Origin: Tubiluchus corallicola | Taxonomy: Eukaryota; Priapulida; Priapulimorpha; Priapulimorphida; Tubiluchidae | Reading direction: 5' to 3' | NCBI GenBank assembly: GCA_030141605.1 | Contig: JAQGDQ010000023.1 | Location: forward strand, 1,174,328-1,221,746 | Length of the DNA stretch: 47,419 nt | Shown: in pieces, positions 11,174 through 20,823 of the stretch | Layout: each line of letters starts with the position of its first letter | How positions within the stretch are numbered: the stretch's first letter is position 1 | The notes under the pieces: model-generated | The model's input: only the letters and a program-made list of their open reading frames with translations | Database searches by the model: none | Told to the model about the DNA's origin: nothing | Translations under genes and position numbers: made by a program

Positions 11174-11515
11174 TAGAAATAAGAGGTATCAGTTTTGTAC
11201 AAAAAACGAGCGAGCAAAAAGGGGGCAATTTTGGGGGGGTTTGCCCCTTTCCTCTTATTATAAAAATAAACCCGCAATGGCAAAGGACTGGATCGAGCTC
11301 TTTCATTTGATATGTGCTGCTGTCATGGGAGCTGTAGCCTTGCTCGAATCTTATATATATATATATATATATATTATATTATATATATATAAGATTCGAG
11401 CAAGGCTACAGCTCCCATGACCTCGCCATATATCAAATGAAGGGTCATATATATATATGCTATCTAATACCACCGAAATTGATTATAAGACCAGCCAAGG
11501 CCGCGCAAGAATTTT
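11174..11515 (+). repeat. Dispersed repeat, copy 1, containing a long hairpin
   Basis: Shares with 11,864-12,175 a run of landmarks in the same order: AAATAAGAG, a run like CAAAAAACG..GCAAAAAG, AAAGGACTGGATCGA, TTTGATAT, AGCTGTAGCC, TCGAAT, then ATACCACCGAAATT and ATTATAAGAC. The two copies are diverged but clearly related. No coding capacity; a non-autonomous transposon is possible. Confidence 0.6.
11303..11440. repeat. 138-bp near-perfect inverted repeat with an AT-only centre
   Basis: The arms run inward from TCATTTGATAT at 11,303 and its complement ending at 11,440. They share TCATGGGAGCTGTAGCC and TTGCTCGAATCTTATATATA in inverted order and meet in an alternating TA tract at about 11,350-11,392. 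About eight arm positions mismatch, near the outer ends. Such a sequence can fold as a hairpin in RNA or extrude as a cruciform. It lies inside copy 1 of the repeat; copy 2 has no second arm. Confidence 0.85.
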
Positions 11516-11863
11516 GCATATAAATGTACTTACAGTTAGTAATGCCCGAGCGTTCTACATCGTGTTCAGCCGCTTTTGCTGAATTATATGCAGTGGATTG
11601 ATGTCAGAACAATGCAATGCTTCAGCAGTTTTACAAGCGAAAAACTCGTAGAACTGTATATCTTCTCCCAATTCCACCAGATGCCGCTAGTACTTTTTTT
11701 ACATGGTGTTCTGACAAAATTTCCAAAAAATCAAGAGTTGGGCCTGGGGAAACGTCCGTTACGGGAAACCGTGGTTCTTCCGTTAATTCTAAATGCACCG
11801 ACTACACCCATCGCTGAACAGACTAACCAACCATTAGAAGCACCGGTTCGTTCCCGATCTTTG
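11516..11863. other. Spacer between two copies of a dispersed repeat; open frames of unknown status
   Basis: Two overlapping plus-strand frames (11,576-11,869, 97 codons, and 11,617-11,817, 66 codons) are open but encode nothing I recognise. The stretch is somewhat less AT-rich than the intron around it and might be internal transposon sequence, given the flanking related repeats. Confidence 0.25.
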
Positions 11864-12175
11864 AAATAAGAGATATAAATTTTGCAAAAAACGGGCAAAA
11901 AGGCCATTTTAGGAGGTTTTTTTCTTCTACCCCCATTTCTCCCAATGGCCCCGATCCGAAAAATAAAAATCCAATAGTAAAGGACTGGATCGAAACTTTT
12001 CGTTTGATATATACATTGCCAATAATGCTGCCTTCACACAAGCTGTAGCCTCGAATCGTATTATATTATACATTGCCAATAATGCTGCCTTCACACAAGC
12101 TGTAGCCTCGAATCGTATTATAAAGCCTTATACCACCGAAATTAATTATAAGACTAGCCAAGCCACCAATCACAC
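11864..12175 (+). repeat. Dispersed repeat, copy 2, with an internal 57-bp tandem duplication
   Basis: Homologous to 11,174-11,515. Within it a block beginning ACATTGCCAATAATGCTGCC occurs at 12,013 and again at 12,070, almost identical, giving a 57-bp direct duplication through 12,125. In copy 1 the corresponding place is occupied by the inverted repeat, so the two copies rearranged differently at the same point. Confidence 0.65.
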
Positions 12176-12644
12176 CATACCTCACCCACAACACCACAAC
12201 ACATGCACCCCACCAAACCCATTACATCATATGTAATGACGATGATCATGCTGATGGCGACGATGATGGCACCTGCAACGCCAACACCAACACCAACAGC
12301 ACAGTATCATATACAAAACGCATATTGGAACTGTGTGCCATCCACCAATTATCAATAATGCACAAATGCACAGACATTCTACACAGTTTTGCTTACCGTT
12401 TTTCTGATAATAAAAGGCTAACAGATATATCTTACGTGTACAATCTATAACACATTAGAATGGCGGGTGAAGACAATGCCTGGAACAGCCATGACATTTC
12501 TCATACTCAAAGACAATGGATGTTTCAAATAGTGTGCAGCACTAGGGGGTTGAAAAAGAACTTCAAAATGCACCTTCCCGTTTCATTTAGTATGCATGTC
12601 TCCTAAGAAAACCTTTACGCCTTGTAAACCATTTCTTTCTTTTA
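12176..12644. other. Low-complexity sequence, no gene
   Basis: A CA-rich stretch (about 12,165-12,225) is followed by GATGAT/GGCGAC and CCAACACCAAC short repeats to about 12,300. A 49-codon ATG frame at 12,462 has no recognisable product. Otherwise nothing is seen. Confidence 0.35.
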
Positions 12645-12865
12645 GTCCAAATGACCTATGTGTCAAAGTAGTTTTGTGTCCAAATGTCTTATGTGTCCAA
12701 ATTTTCTATGTGTTCAAATGACCTATGTTTCCAAATTTCCTTGTGTCCAAAGCTCCTATGTGTTCAAATGTCCTAGGTTTCCAAATGTCCTTGTGTCCAA
12801 ATGACCTAGGTGTCAAAAGTGCCTTGCGTCCAAATAACCTATGTGTCCAAATATCTTATGGCGAA
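12645..12865 (+). repeat. Minisatellite array 1, unit about 17 bp
   Basis: About a dozen imperfect copies of a unit close to TGTGTCCAAATGTCCTA. Variants alternate between ATGACCTA, ATGTCCTT and similar endings, and some units are a few bases longer or shorter. It ends next to TCTGCACAACCT (about 12,868), which also follows array 2. Confidence 0.8.
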
Positions 12866-12949
12866 ATGTCTGCACAACCTTTCTGCCAATCAAAGTTAGA
12901 TGGAAATAAAGTATGTTGTGAAAGGGTTGTCTTTGTTGTAAATACTAAC

Positions 12950-13480
12950 TGAATCCGTCCATTTGGCAGCCACAGGACTCTCTTTTCCGGGAGGAAAAAA
13001 CACCAGTGTTTGAGTCTTTTCAGAGACCAATTTGTTTCTGACATTTTAAAGTCATTTTTAAGACACAGGATCAAACAGGAGATTCAAATCTTTACTCTGA
13101 TTATTTGGGATTGGGTAGACTATTTTGAATATGACATCTGAAGTGTTTAGAGTTTTACGCAGTGTTTCATGTACTTGTCGATTTGCTGAATGATTACCAG
13201 ACATTATAGCCACGCATTGTCCTCCCGCATTTTCGAAAATCTGCAAAGCTTGAAGTAAATTTGTATATAATACAGCTGCGGTTAGTTTGAATAGTGGAAC
13301 AAAGCGCAGAACCTATTTTAGTTAATCTAAGTTTGTGCCGATTGTCCCATAAACTAATACTCTCCTAGTTTGGCCTCATCCTACCAATATAACTCCTCCA
13401 AAAAAACTTCTTATATCAGTGTCCGATATAACCGTGGCGAGAACGCCAAATTTTATTCATCATCTGGGGGCAACTGAGTC
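12950..13480 (-). pseudogene. P-element-like transposase remnant (RNase H-like core part)
   Basis: The minus strand reads, with breaks, as part of a P-element/THAP9-type transposase. It has an AAVLYTNLLQALQIFENAGG-like stretch, then QCVAIMSGNHSANRQVHETL, then NLLFDPVS followed by a broken basic segment that in relatives is the DxVHLxKxxRNNW motif. Family proteins cut and paste DNA using an RNase H-like catalytic core. Here only about 130-150 residues are recognisable, with stops and shifts further upstream (about 13,300-13,480). It lies between two minisatellite arrays with the same unit. The assignment rests on motif order, so it is moderate. Confidence 0.5.
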
Positions 13481-14004
13481 CGGGAAAATTCTTTATCGCA
13501 TGATAAATACCCTGTATGAACTAACTTGTAAAGAAAAATCTTTCAGTAAAACCTTTTTGTGCAGATGTTCATGATTTAGTCTTAATTGCTACCTACACAA
13601 CTTAATCTATGTGTCACACACTTAAATGCACATTAGATTTCGGTTTTTGATTTAAAAGTTTTCAGCATTAAAAGTTGCAGCAAAAAATCTCGCTGTATCG
13701 GCTGCAATCGCCGCAGCTACGGTGAAGCTACCGTTACCACATCCGGATATCCGCATACTATTAAAAAACCCCTTATATTTACATACTTGTGACCTGCAGA
13801 CTGCAGTTACTGTTGGAGGAGGTGAATTCTAGTTAGCGAGAAAGGGATTTTTCAAAATAGATAATACGTCATCTGTTTAATCTATGGTTTTTAGTCAATA
13901 GAAACTCCTTCAATTTTGCAAAAAGTTGCTTAAATTCAGCCACTACAAGTACAAAGTAAGCTAAATAACCAAAGTTGCTAAATGATATGATCTCCTTGCG
14001 AATC
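13481..14004. other. Intron sequence without recognisable content
   Basis: It may contain more of the decayed DNA transposon on the minus strand, but no motif could be supported. Confidence 0.3.
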
Positions 14005-14095
14005 TAAATGCGCTTTGGTGTCTAAAGACTTACTGTATCCAAATTATCTGCGTTTCTAAATATCCTGTGCAAAAAGCCTCTTGCGTCTGAACAGC
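14005..14095 (+). repeat. Repeat segment with an inverted copy at 16,695-16,790
   Basis: Shares with the complement of 16,695-16,790 the sequence TGTATCCAAATTATCT, then TTTCTAAATATCCTG, then AAAAA(G/A)CCTCT and a block ending AACAGCTT; most of about 90 positions agree. It lies at the left edge of minisatellite array 2. Confidence 0.75.
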
Positions 14096-14230
14096 TTACA
14101 TGTCTATATAACTTGTCTCCTAATCACCTTGTATCCAAATGTTCAACGTGTCGAAATTACATTGTGTCCAAATGTCTTACTGTCTAAATTACTTTGTATC
14201 CAAATGTCCTATATGTCCAAATATATATAA
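14025..14230 (+). repeat. Minisatellite array 2, unit about 17 bp, diverged
   Basis: Repeats of the same GTCCAAATGTC-type unit as arrays 1 and 3, more degenerate on the left and clearer at 14,125-14,225 (GTGTCCAAATGTCTTA, GTATCCAAATGTCCTA). It is followed at about 14,262 by TTCTGCACAACCT, as in array 1. Confidence 0.7.
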
Positions 14231-15284
<1,054 letters not shown>

Positions 15285-15477
15285 TCATACCTGATAAGTG
15301 TATTCAACAAATGTACATGGGCGTGGTACATTTTTATCGTATCATTAGGAGATTTCCCAGCTCTTTTAGTCACAAAAGATAAATTCTTTTACTTGCTTTA
15401 CTGTACATTGAATGAATATGGATGTTCCATGTTAAATCTTTAGTTATTTGTACACCCATAAGTTTAGCTAAATCACC

Positions 15478-15662
15478 ATGTCCTGTGTCCAAATTACCTT
15501 GGGTCCAAATGTCCTATTGTCCAAATTACCCTGTGTCCAAATGTCCTATGTGTCCAAATGGCTTATGTGTCCCACAAACGGCCTGTGTCCAAAATTGTCT
15601 ATGTCTAAAATGCTTGTGTAGAGATAGTCTGTATCAAAATCCCGTTTCCAAATCCCTGTAAC
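15478..15662 (+). repeat. Minisatellite array 3, unit about 17 bp
   Basis: About ten copies of the TGTGTCCAAATGTCCTA-type unit, clearest at 15,484-15,575, decaying to the right. Same family as arrays 1 and 2. Confidence 0.78.
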
Positions 15663-15883
15663 CCTCATCACACAACTAACAGAAGCAAAAAAACTGAACA
15701 AATTCCAGCAGACAACAAAGCCATTGCGCCAACACGGCATCAGCTAAATCAAACTGTAGTGCACATAAATAAAAACGATATGAAAACTAATATCAATAAC
15801 AAGTGATAGATTTGTTTTCAAGTTTTAACATAAGTTTCCATTATATTTTACAAATTGTGTGAACAATTTTTTGTTTGTTTTAG

Positions 15884-16279
15884 TAAAAACTGATGCTCTT
15901 TACAAGACAGAAAACGAACAAGTTAAAAGGGAGAAAACACTTAATCCACGCAGTAAGTCTTATAGTGAACAGTCTATTGTCAAAGATATCAGTAAGGAAA
16001 CAGGATTCCTTCGGAAAAGTTGTGTTAAACGAACTTCATACGAAGTTCAAGAACGAAATGAACATCAGTCAGGTGACAGCCAATTCATGAAAAATGAGTC
16101 GTTGCTATGTCCGAGAGGCAATAAAGATGAATATGTGCAAACTCGCCAGAGGAGCTCCTCAACTCCCGATGCTGCTCACAAGGCACAGAAAAGTTTACCG
16201 AAAAAGGAAATGCATGCTTGTACAACAAACTGGTCACATCCCAGAAGAAGAGGTAAAACTATCCTTGGTTATCCTGCAG
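15884..16279 (+). CDS. Host gene of unknown function, second-to-last exon
   Basis: A 396-nt exon between a strong acceptor (TTTTTTGTTTGTTTTAG) and a GCAG/GTAAAC donor. It starts by completing a Val codon and ends one base into a codon, so it is phase 1 on both sides and exactly 132 codons long; skipping it would keep the frame. The product is basic and polar: KTDALYKTENEQVKREKTLN near the start, then a stretch rich in Lys, Glu and Ser, RQRSSSTPDAAHKAQKSLPK, and HPRRRGKTILGYPA at the end. No known domain is visible; it looks disordered and could be regulated by phosphorylation (RQRSSSTP). Without splicing the frame would run to 16,506 through AT-rich, membrane-like sequence that looks intronic. 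Confidence 0.7.
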
Positions 16280-16896
16280 GTAAACTCACCACAAAATCAA
16301 TTATGATATTTACTTTTAGCAGTAATTTTTACAATACCACAATACCTGTCTTCGCTTACCAGCTAGTATTTTTTATGGTTTTTGAAATTGCGTTATTGGC
16401 ATATATCGCGATAAGCATCTCTCATTCAGCATTATGTATAATAGCAACTAGTAGCCAATATTTAAATGCCTGTCTATTTGATAACAATCACTTTCACTAT
16501 CTGTAAAATCACAGTAAACAGTATGCTTAAATATTCATTCCAGCAAGCATATCCCTTATTATGACTTTTTTCAATTTTGAACGATAATGTTCCTAAGCGA
16601 GGTAATTGAGCGTCATGCTTGCGTCCAAAGAATTTAGTCAACGAAAAGCAACAATGATTTAACAACATTGCGCCAACATTTTGACTCAAATAACCCTTAA
16701 AGTATGAAGCTGTTTAGACACTAGAGGTTTTTTACGCAGGATATTTAGAAACTTAGATAATTTGGATACATTAAATGTTCAGGCAATAAAGCACTGTTTT
16801 GATTCAATCAAATTATTTATCTAGAGCTACAGGCTGCTCTTTGAGATTAACCATTTTTTGCAATCGAGGAAACTTATTTTTCAATTTTGTTTACAG
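16280..16896. other. Last intron of the host gene, 617 nt
   Basis: Flanked by a GTAAAC donor and a TTTACAG acceptor. It contains, from about 16,695 to 16,790, the inverted copy of the 14,005-14,095 repeat. Confidence 0.6.
16695..16790 (-). repeat. Inverted copy of the 14,005-14,095 repeat
   Basis: Read on the minus strand it matches 14,005-14,095 in order and spacing. The two copies face each other across the 15,884-16,279 exon, one in each flanking intron. Confidence 0.75.
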
Positions 16897-17015
16897 TTTT
16901 CAGTACGTCGAAAGGCCGGAGACTGGTGCGCGGAGACACCATAGTACCGCCACCTGACAGAACAGTAAAACACGTCAGAGCAAAATCTTCTTATGGAAGA
17001 GTTGATTATGTTTAG
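16897..17015 (+). CDS. Host gene of unknown function, terminal coding exon
   Basis: After the acceptor (TTTTGTTTACAG, AG at 16,895-16,896) the exon completes a phase-1 Val codon and encodes 38 more residues to TAG at 17,013-17,015. The protein tail is basic and Pro-containing: STSKGRRLVRGDTIVPPPDR, then VKHVRAKSSYGRVDYV. A second AG six bases downstream (TTTTCAG, 16,902) has the same phase modulus but leads to a stop after 13 codons. With the two exons upstream this gives 221 residues (151 + 396 + 116 nt coding). The last four residues, VDYV, resemble a class III PDZ-binding end (acidic residue at -2, hydrophobic at 0), which is only a suggestion. Confidence 0.62.
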
Positions 17016-17924
17016 TACAAAAATAGTTTAATCTGCTAGTACTTACAGTGTTTAGCAGAAAATGTGACTTTGTCGCTGTAGTATCCTTAGGAGCAATATT
17101 GTATTGTTGTTGTGTGAAAGAGTCGCCAATTATTGCTGAAAGGGGAGAATACAAACTTAGTTCTTCATGTAGTTGTGATTGTGTTAGCTTGTGGAAATGT
17201 TTATAGGATTTATTAATCTTCTTAAGCACTCAATCTTCTATCTCGTAAGCAATTGGTTGTGGACAATTATTGACATTAGAACGCTAAAAAGCCCCGCAAA
17301 GTTGCTAATCATCCTACAAGAAGTAACTAACGGCCTATTATGTTGTTTTTATAGCCAGATTCATTTTTAACTTGATTTTGTGACTGTTTTAATTAAATTA
17401 AATACTAAAAACGAAGGATAGTAACAAATTTCTGTTTGCCTAAAATGATTATTAAATTTAATTATTTACCAGTATTTCATGTTCACAGTTGGTATAACTT
17501 AATTACGGGGATTACAATTTATGTATATAATATGTTTATAATAAAAGTTTTATAAGCATTAGTTTGCAATGTTGGTGAAAGTTATTTTACTTTAGTCACA
17601 AAATATCTGCTAAACTTAATTACGTTTGACTTCTCACTTTAGCTACTGCAATTTCCTATTTTTACAATCAATTTTCTTCAATTCAATTCATTTCATCTCG
17701 CCAGGTAAACAACAGATGCTTTGACATCATGAAGTGCATAAATTAATAGTAGTTCTTAAAGCAAGTACAGACACAAATATTAATTTTAGCAGTGGATTAA
17801 TAATGAAAATATATTTATTAATAACATTTTACGGAAACGTATGAAAGAATTATAATGGGTGTTAGTAATAATTCATAATTACGAAATAAACTGAACGGTA
17901 GGAAAAGAAATGAAAAATGTACAC
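17016..17924 (+). other. 3' UTR of the host gene and downstream AT-rich sequence
   Basis: Follows the TAG at 17,015. An AATAAA at 17,540-17,545 is a reasonable polyadenylation signal, giving a 3' UTR of about 550 nt. Nothing else is recognisable before the LINE relic begins. Confidence 0.4.
17540..17545 (+). terminator. Candidate polyadenylation signal AATAAA of the host gene
   Basis: Canonical hexamer about 525 nt after the stop codon. In such AT-rich DNA chance matches are common, so confidence is limited. Confidence 0.35.
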
Positions 17925-20450
17925 ATATTCACAAGGCATTTGTGGAGGAGGCAACACTTGAATAGACTATATGGAGGTGTACGCTACATATATACAGATC
18001 AGAGCTAAAGTTTACCCTAGAGCGTAATTTGTTGAAAATGAAAACAAAAGCCGTGATGTAGTAACCAGTTATATTGTGTATGCAGTGATAGTTAAGTCTA
18101 CATCGTGTATTATAATTATGTATTTCAGCATTCAAACAAAAATAATCATTAAATAAGGGTGGCAATAGTTGAGTGAATTTTTACATGAAGATCGCAGTTT
18201 GGAACTTATTAATGTCATGAATATTTAGAAAATTTAGCCGTTTAAATATTGGTGGCGTGTGTGATCTCCGTATGGCTTGAAAAGGTTATTGCTCGCACTA
18301 TTTTTTCTGAATCACTTGATGTTTTTTCAATCTAGTCGTATACGTGCTCCCCAAGCAATGTTCAAATAATTAGCATTTGGTAAAAAAGCGAAGTGATTTG
18401 GACAATATGTGTTTAACACTGTATATAATATCTACGATTTTGGAGATTTTACTTTTGGTAAACTTACGATGTTCTTGCCAAGTGTACAAGTACTTGGTTA
18501 ATAGTATTTACCATTATTTCGTAATTTGAGTGACAATAGAAGACGTTGACATCATCAGCAAAGAAATTAATCAGCAGACCTAAAATTAATCTTTGGGAGA
18601 CACCATAATTAATTTGCTTCATAGAATAAAGTGTATTATCTATTAGTACTAACTGCTTTCTGTTATGTAAAGTCAGACCCCTGATACCATAGTTGTTTAA
18701 TTTAGCTAAGAGTATTTTATGGTCAATAGTACCAAAGCCTTAGAAAAATCAATAAAGATACCAATTGTAAATTCATTGTTGTCAATTGCATTTAATATTA
18801 AGTCAATAAGTTTAAGTAAAGTCATTTAGGTATAGTGATTTTATCTAAAACATAGTTGCTTGAGATATAGTATATTGTTTTTATTGATGAAACTTAAAGG
18901 TCTATTACACACTAATCTTTCAGGAATTTTGGAAAACGGGGAAGAAATGAAATAGGTCTGTAATTTTGGAACTGGGGTTTATCACTTGTCATTACTAACT
19001 TGGATATTTTCAGAGGGCCTTGGTCTGTACCTGTCGAAAAAGAATTGGAAGCAACTGCATAGAACCCCTGCATCCATTTGGTAAATATGAGATCTTGTCT
19101 GCAAGAGATGATCCTACATTTACAAAGTAGTTATTAACGCCGTCGGATAATTCTTTGATTTCATTGGATTGTGTTGTGAATGTTTGAAATGTGATTGTTC
19201 AATATGATATGAATCTTTTTATGTTTATGGCCATGGAAAAATTTTCCATGTTTTTCTTATATTATTCAGCTTTTTCGGCTTTTCTTAGGACTGACGTCAA
19301 ATTATTCCTGTATGTTTTATAAATGGCAATGCTGAGAAGAGTAGGGTTTTTTAATTTAAACTTATATAATTTATTTTTGTGTTTAATTGTCTGTACTAAC
19401 CAACTTGTTAACCACGGCTTGTTTAATTATCCGTGGTTTTATTATTTTTGTGACTACTGGAAAGCTATTATGGTAAATATTGTATTAGTCTTCGAAGAAC
19501 AATTGAAATACGGTGTCAGGATTCTGTATGTAAAAGACATAGGACCGGTCATGGGATGATAGTTTACACTGAAAGACTGCGATGGTGCTATTATTAAAGA
19601 TTCCATATTTTGAAACTGTTGGTTTCGAATGAAGTGTTAATTTTAAAGTGGTTATTAAATAAACGGGAAAATGGTCAGATAAATCACTGCAGAGAATGTC
19701 AGAGGTTAAGTTATTGTTTAATACACAGTTTGTAAAAATATTATCGATTAAAGTTTATGCGTATAAGCAGTAATTTTTTCTGGTTTAGTAATTACGTGAT
19801 ACAATGGTTGATAAGCAGACATTTGAGAAAAATTCAGTTCATTCATACAAGTCAAAGCTTAGCAAGTTCAAGTTGAAGTTGCCACAAGAAAAGGTGTTTG
19901 TTTTCATTCATTATTTTAGAAAGAAGATTACTTGAATCATCAAGGAATGCTGGGCTACTAGTTCCAAAAAGTCTGTATGATGCTTCAACTAAAATATTTT
20001 TGCATGTTCTTGAGTAATTTCAACAAACAATAATTCCTAGATTTGTTTACATAAACAGTATAAATCATTACGAAGTTTACTGTTTAGATCATCCTTCAGA
20101 TACAAGGAAATCTCTCCAGCTGGTCTGTCTTTGCGTATTTATGAGTAATGATTGTAATGTTTTATTGAAAAGTGGTCTTTATTCTGTTCATTAAGCCAGG
20201 ATTCTGTAAAGGATGGAATCGAGAATCGTCCTATTCTCTTTAATTAAATCCCGAGCTAACTTTGGCGAAGATTTTACATAAGCCTATTTAACTACCTCTC
20301 CATTATGTTTTCCTAAAATGTAATTAGTGTTGCTTTACTTATAAGCGTTTTTATATTGAAATTGTGTAAAATATTTGCATTCATCCCTATGCTCTTTACC
20401 AGGTAAACAACAAAATCTAAAATCTCGAGCAATGTCCTGCTCTCTAGACA
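17925..20450 (-). pseudogene. CR1/Jockey-like LINE, endonuclease to C-terminus, decayed
   Basis: Read on the minus strand from right to left, endonuclease motifs come first: TESWLNEQ (about 20,200), then CGNFNLNLLSFD (about 19,880), then TLIDNIFTNCVLNNNLTSDI and DLSDHFPVYLI (about 19,660-19,760). The linker follows, with VVNKLVSTDN near 19,400 and NNYFVNVGSSLADKISY near 19,090-19,140. RT scraps include a DFSKA-like motif (about 18,750) and DDVNVFYCHSNYEI (about 18,510-18,560). The C-terminus (17,929-18,165) has MPPLFNDYFCLNAEIHNYNT. These elements copy themselves by target-primed reverse transcription. There are many stops and shifts, the first catalytic Asp region is damaged and no tail is clear on the left. 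It is antisense to and downstream of the host gene. Confidence 0.82.
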
Positions 20451-20505
20451 TAATACTAAATCAAACTTAATATATCTATATATATGCATATTGTACTGCA
20501 GGGCT
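20451..20505. other. Junction between the minus-strand LINE and the Gypsy element
   Basis: AT-rich sequence with an alternating TA run (TATATCTATATATATGCATA) next to the presumed left end of the LTR. Confidence 0.35.
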
Positions 20506-20823
20506 GTGATCAGATAGTGTAATACTGGCAGGGGAATACAGCAGACTTCTCAGGTGTGCGTATGAACGTGGCTTTATCTAGCACATAGACTCTTATTCTG
20601 ACCTTGTGTTAATAGGAGCCACTAGTCACGTGCACACCTGAGCTTATAAAAAGGGTAGGTCTGCTGTAGATCCTGGTCGGTGGTCGTCTCATCTCAGCTT
20701 TGTTCACACTTCAGGCTTTGCTCCATTCGGTAAGCTATTTGGAACATTCTTTTTTTTGGTAATAAATTGTCACTTTTATTTTTATTATTCATTTTGGTTT
20801 TGGTTTGGTTCATTACTTAAGAC
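20506..20823 (+). promoter_or_regulatory. Ty3/Gypsy 5' LTR and leader region
   Basis: The stretch directly upstream of gag contains a TATA box (TATAAAAAG, 20,645-20,653), a downstream AATAAA near 20,762 and a possible LTR start at TGTGATCAG (about 20,506). A TG...CA LTR of about 285 bp ending near 20,791 is possible, but no primer-binding site was recognised and no 3' LTR is in the window for comparison. Transcription would start roughly 25-30 bases after the TATA box and run into gag. Confidence 0.5.
20539..20666 (+). repeat. Nested inverted repeats in the LTR promoter region
   Basis: CAGCAGAC (20,539-20,546) and CTCAGGTGTGC (20,549-20,559) recur in inverted order as GCACACCTGAG (20,632-20,642) and GTCTGCTG (20,659-20,666). 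The inner pair is 11 bp and perfect. The right half brackets the TATA box, so these could be paired binding sites or a hairpin in U3. Confidence 0.7.

Noticed and set aside
11617-11817. 66-codon frame between the two dispersed repeats as an exon or transposase
   Set aside because: No recognisable motif and no convincing splice sites; kept only as an unassigned open stretch.
16280-16506. Extension of the 15,884 exon into a membrane-protein-like tail
   Set aside because: A good donor at 16,280 and a phase-matched terminal exon at 16,897 explain the data better; the extension is AT-rich intron.
19323-19559. Plus-strand 78-codon frame
   Set aside because: It lies antisense to the linker and endonuclease region of the minus-strand LINE at 17,925-20,450.
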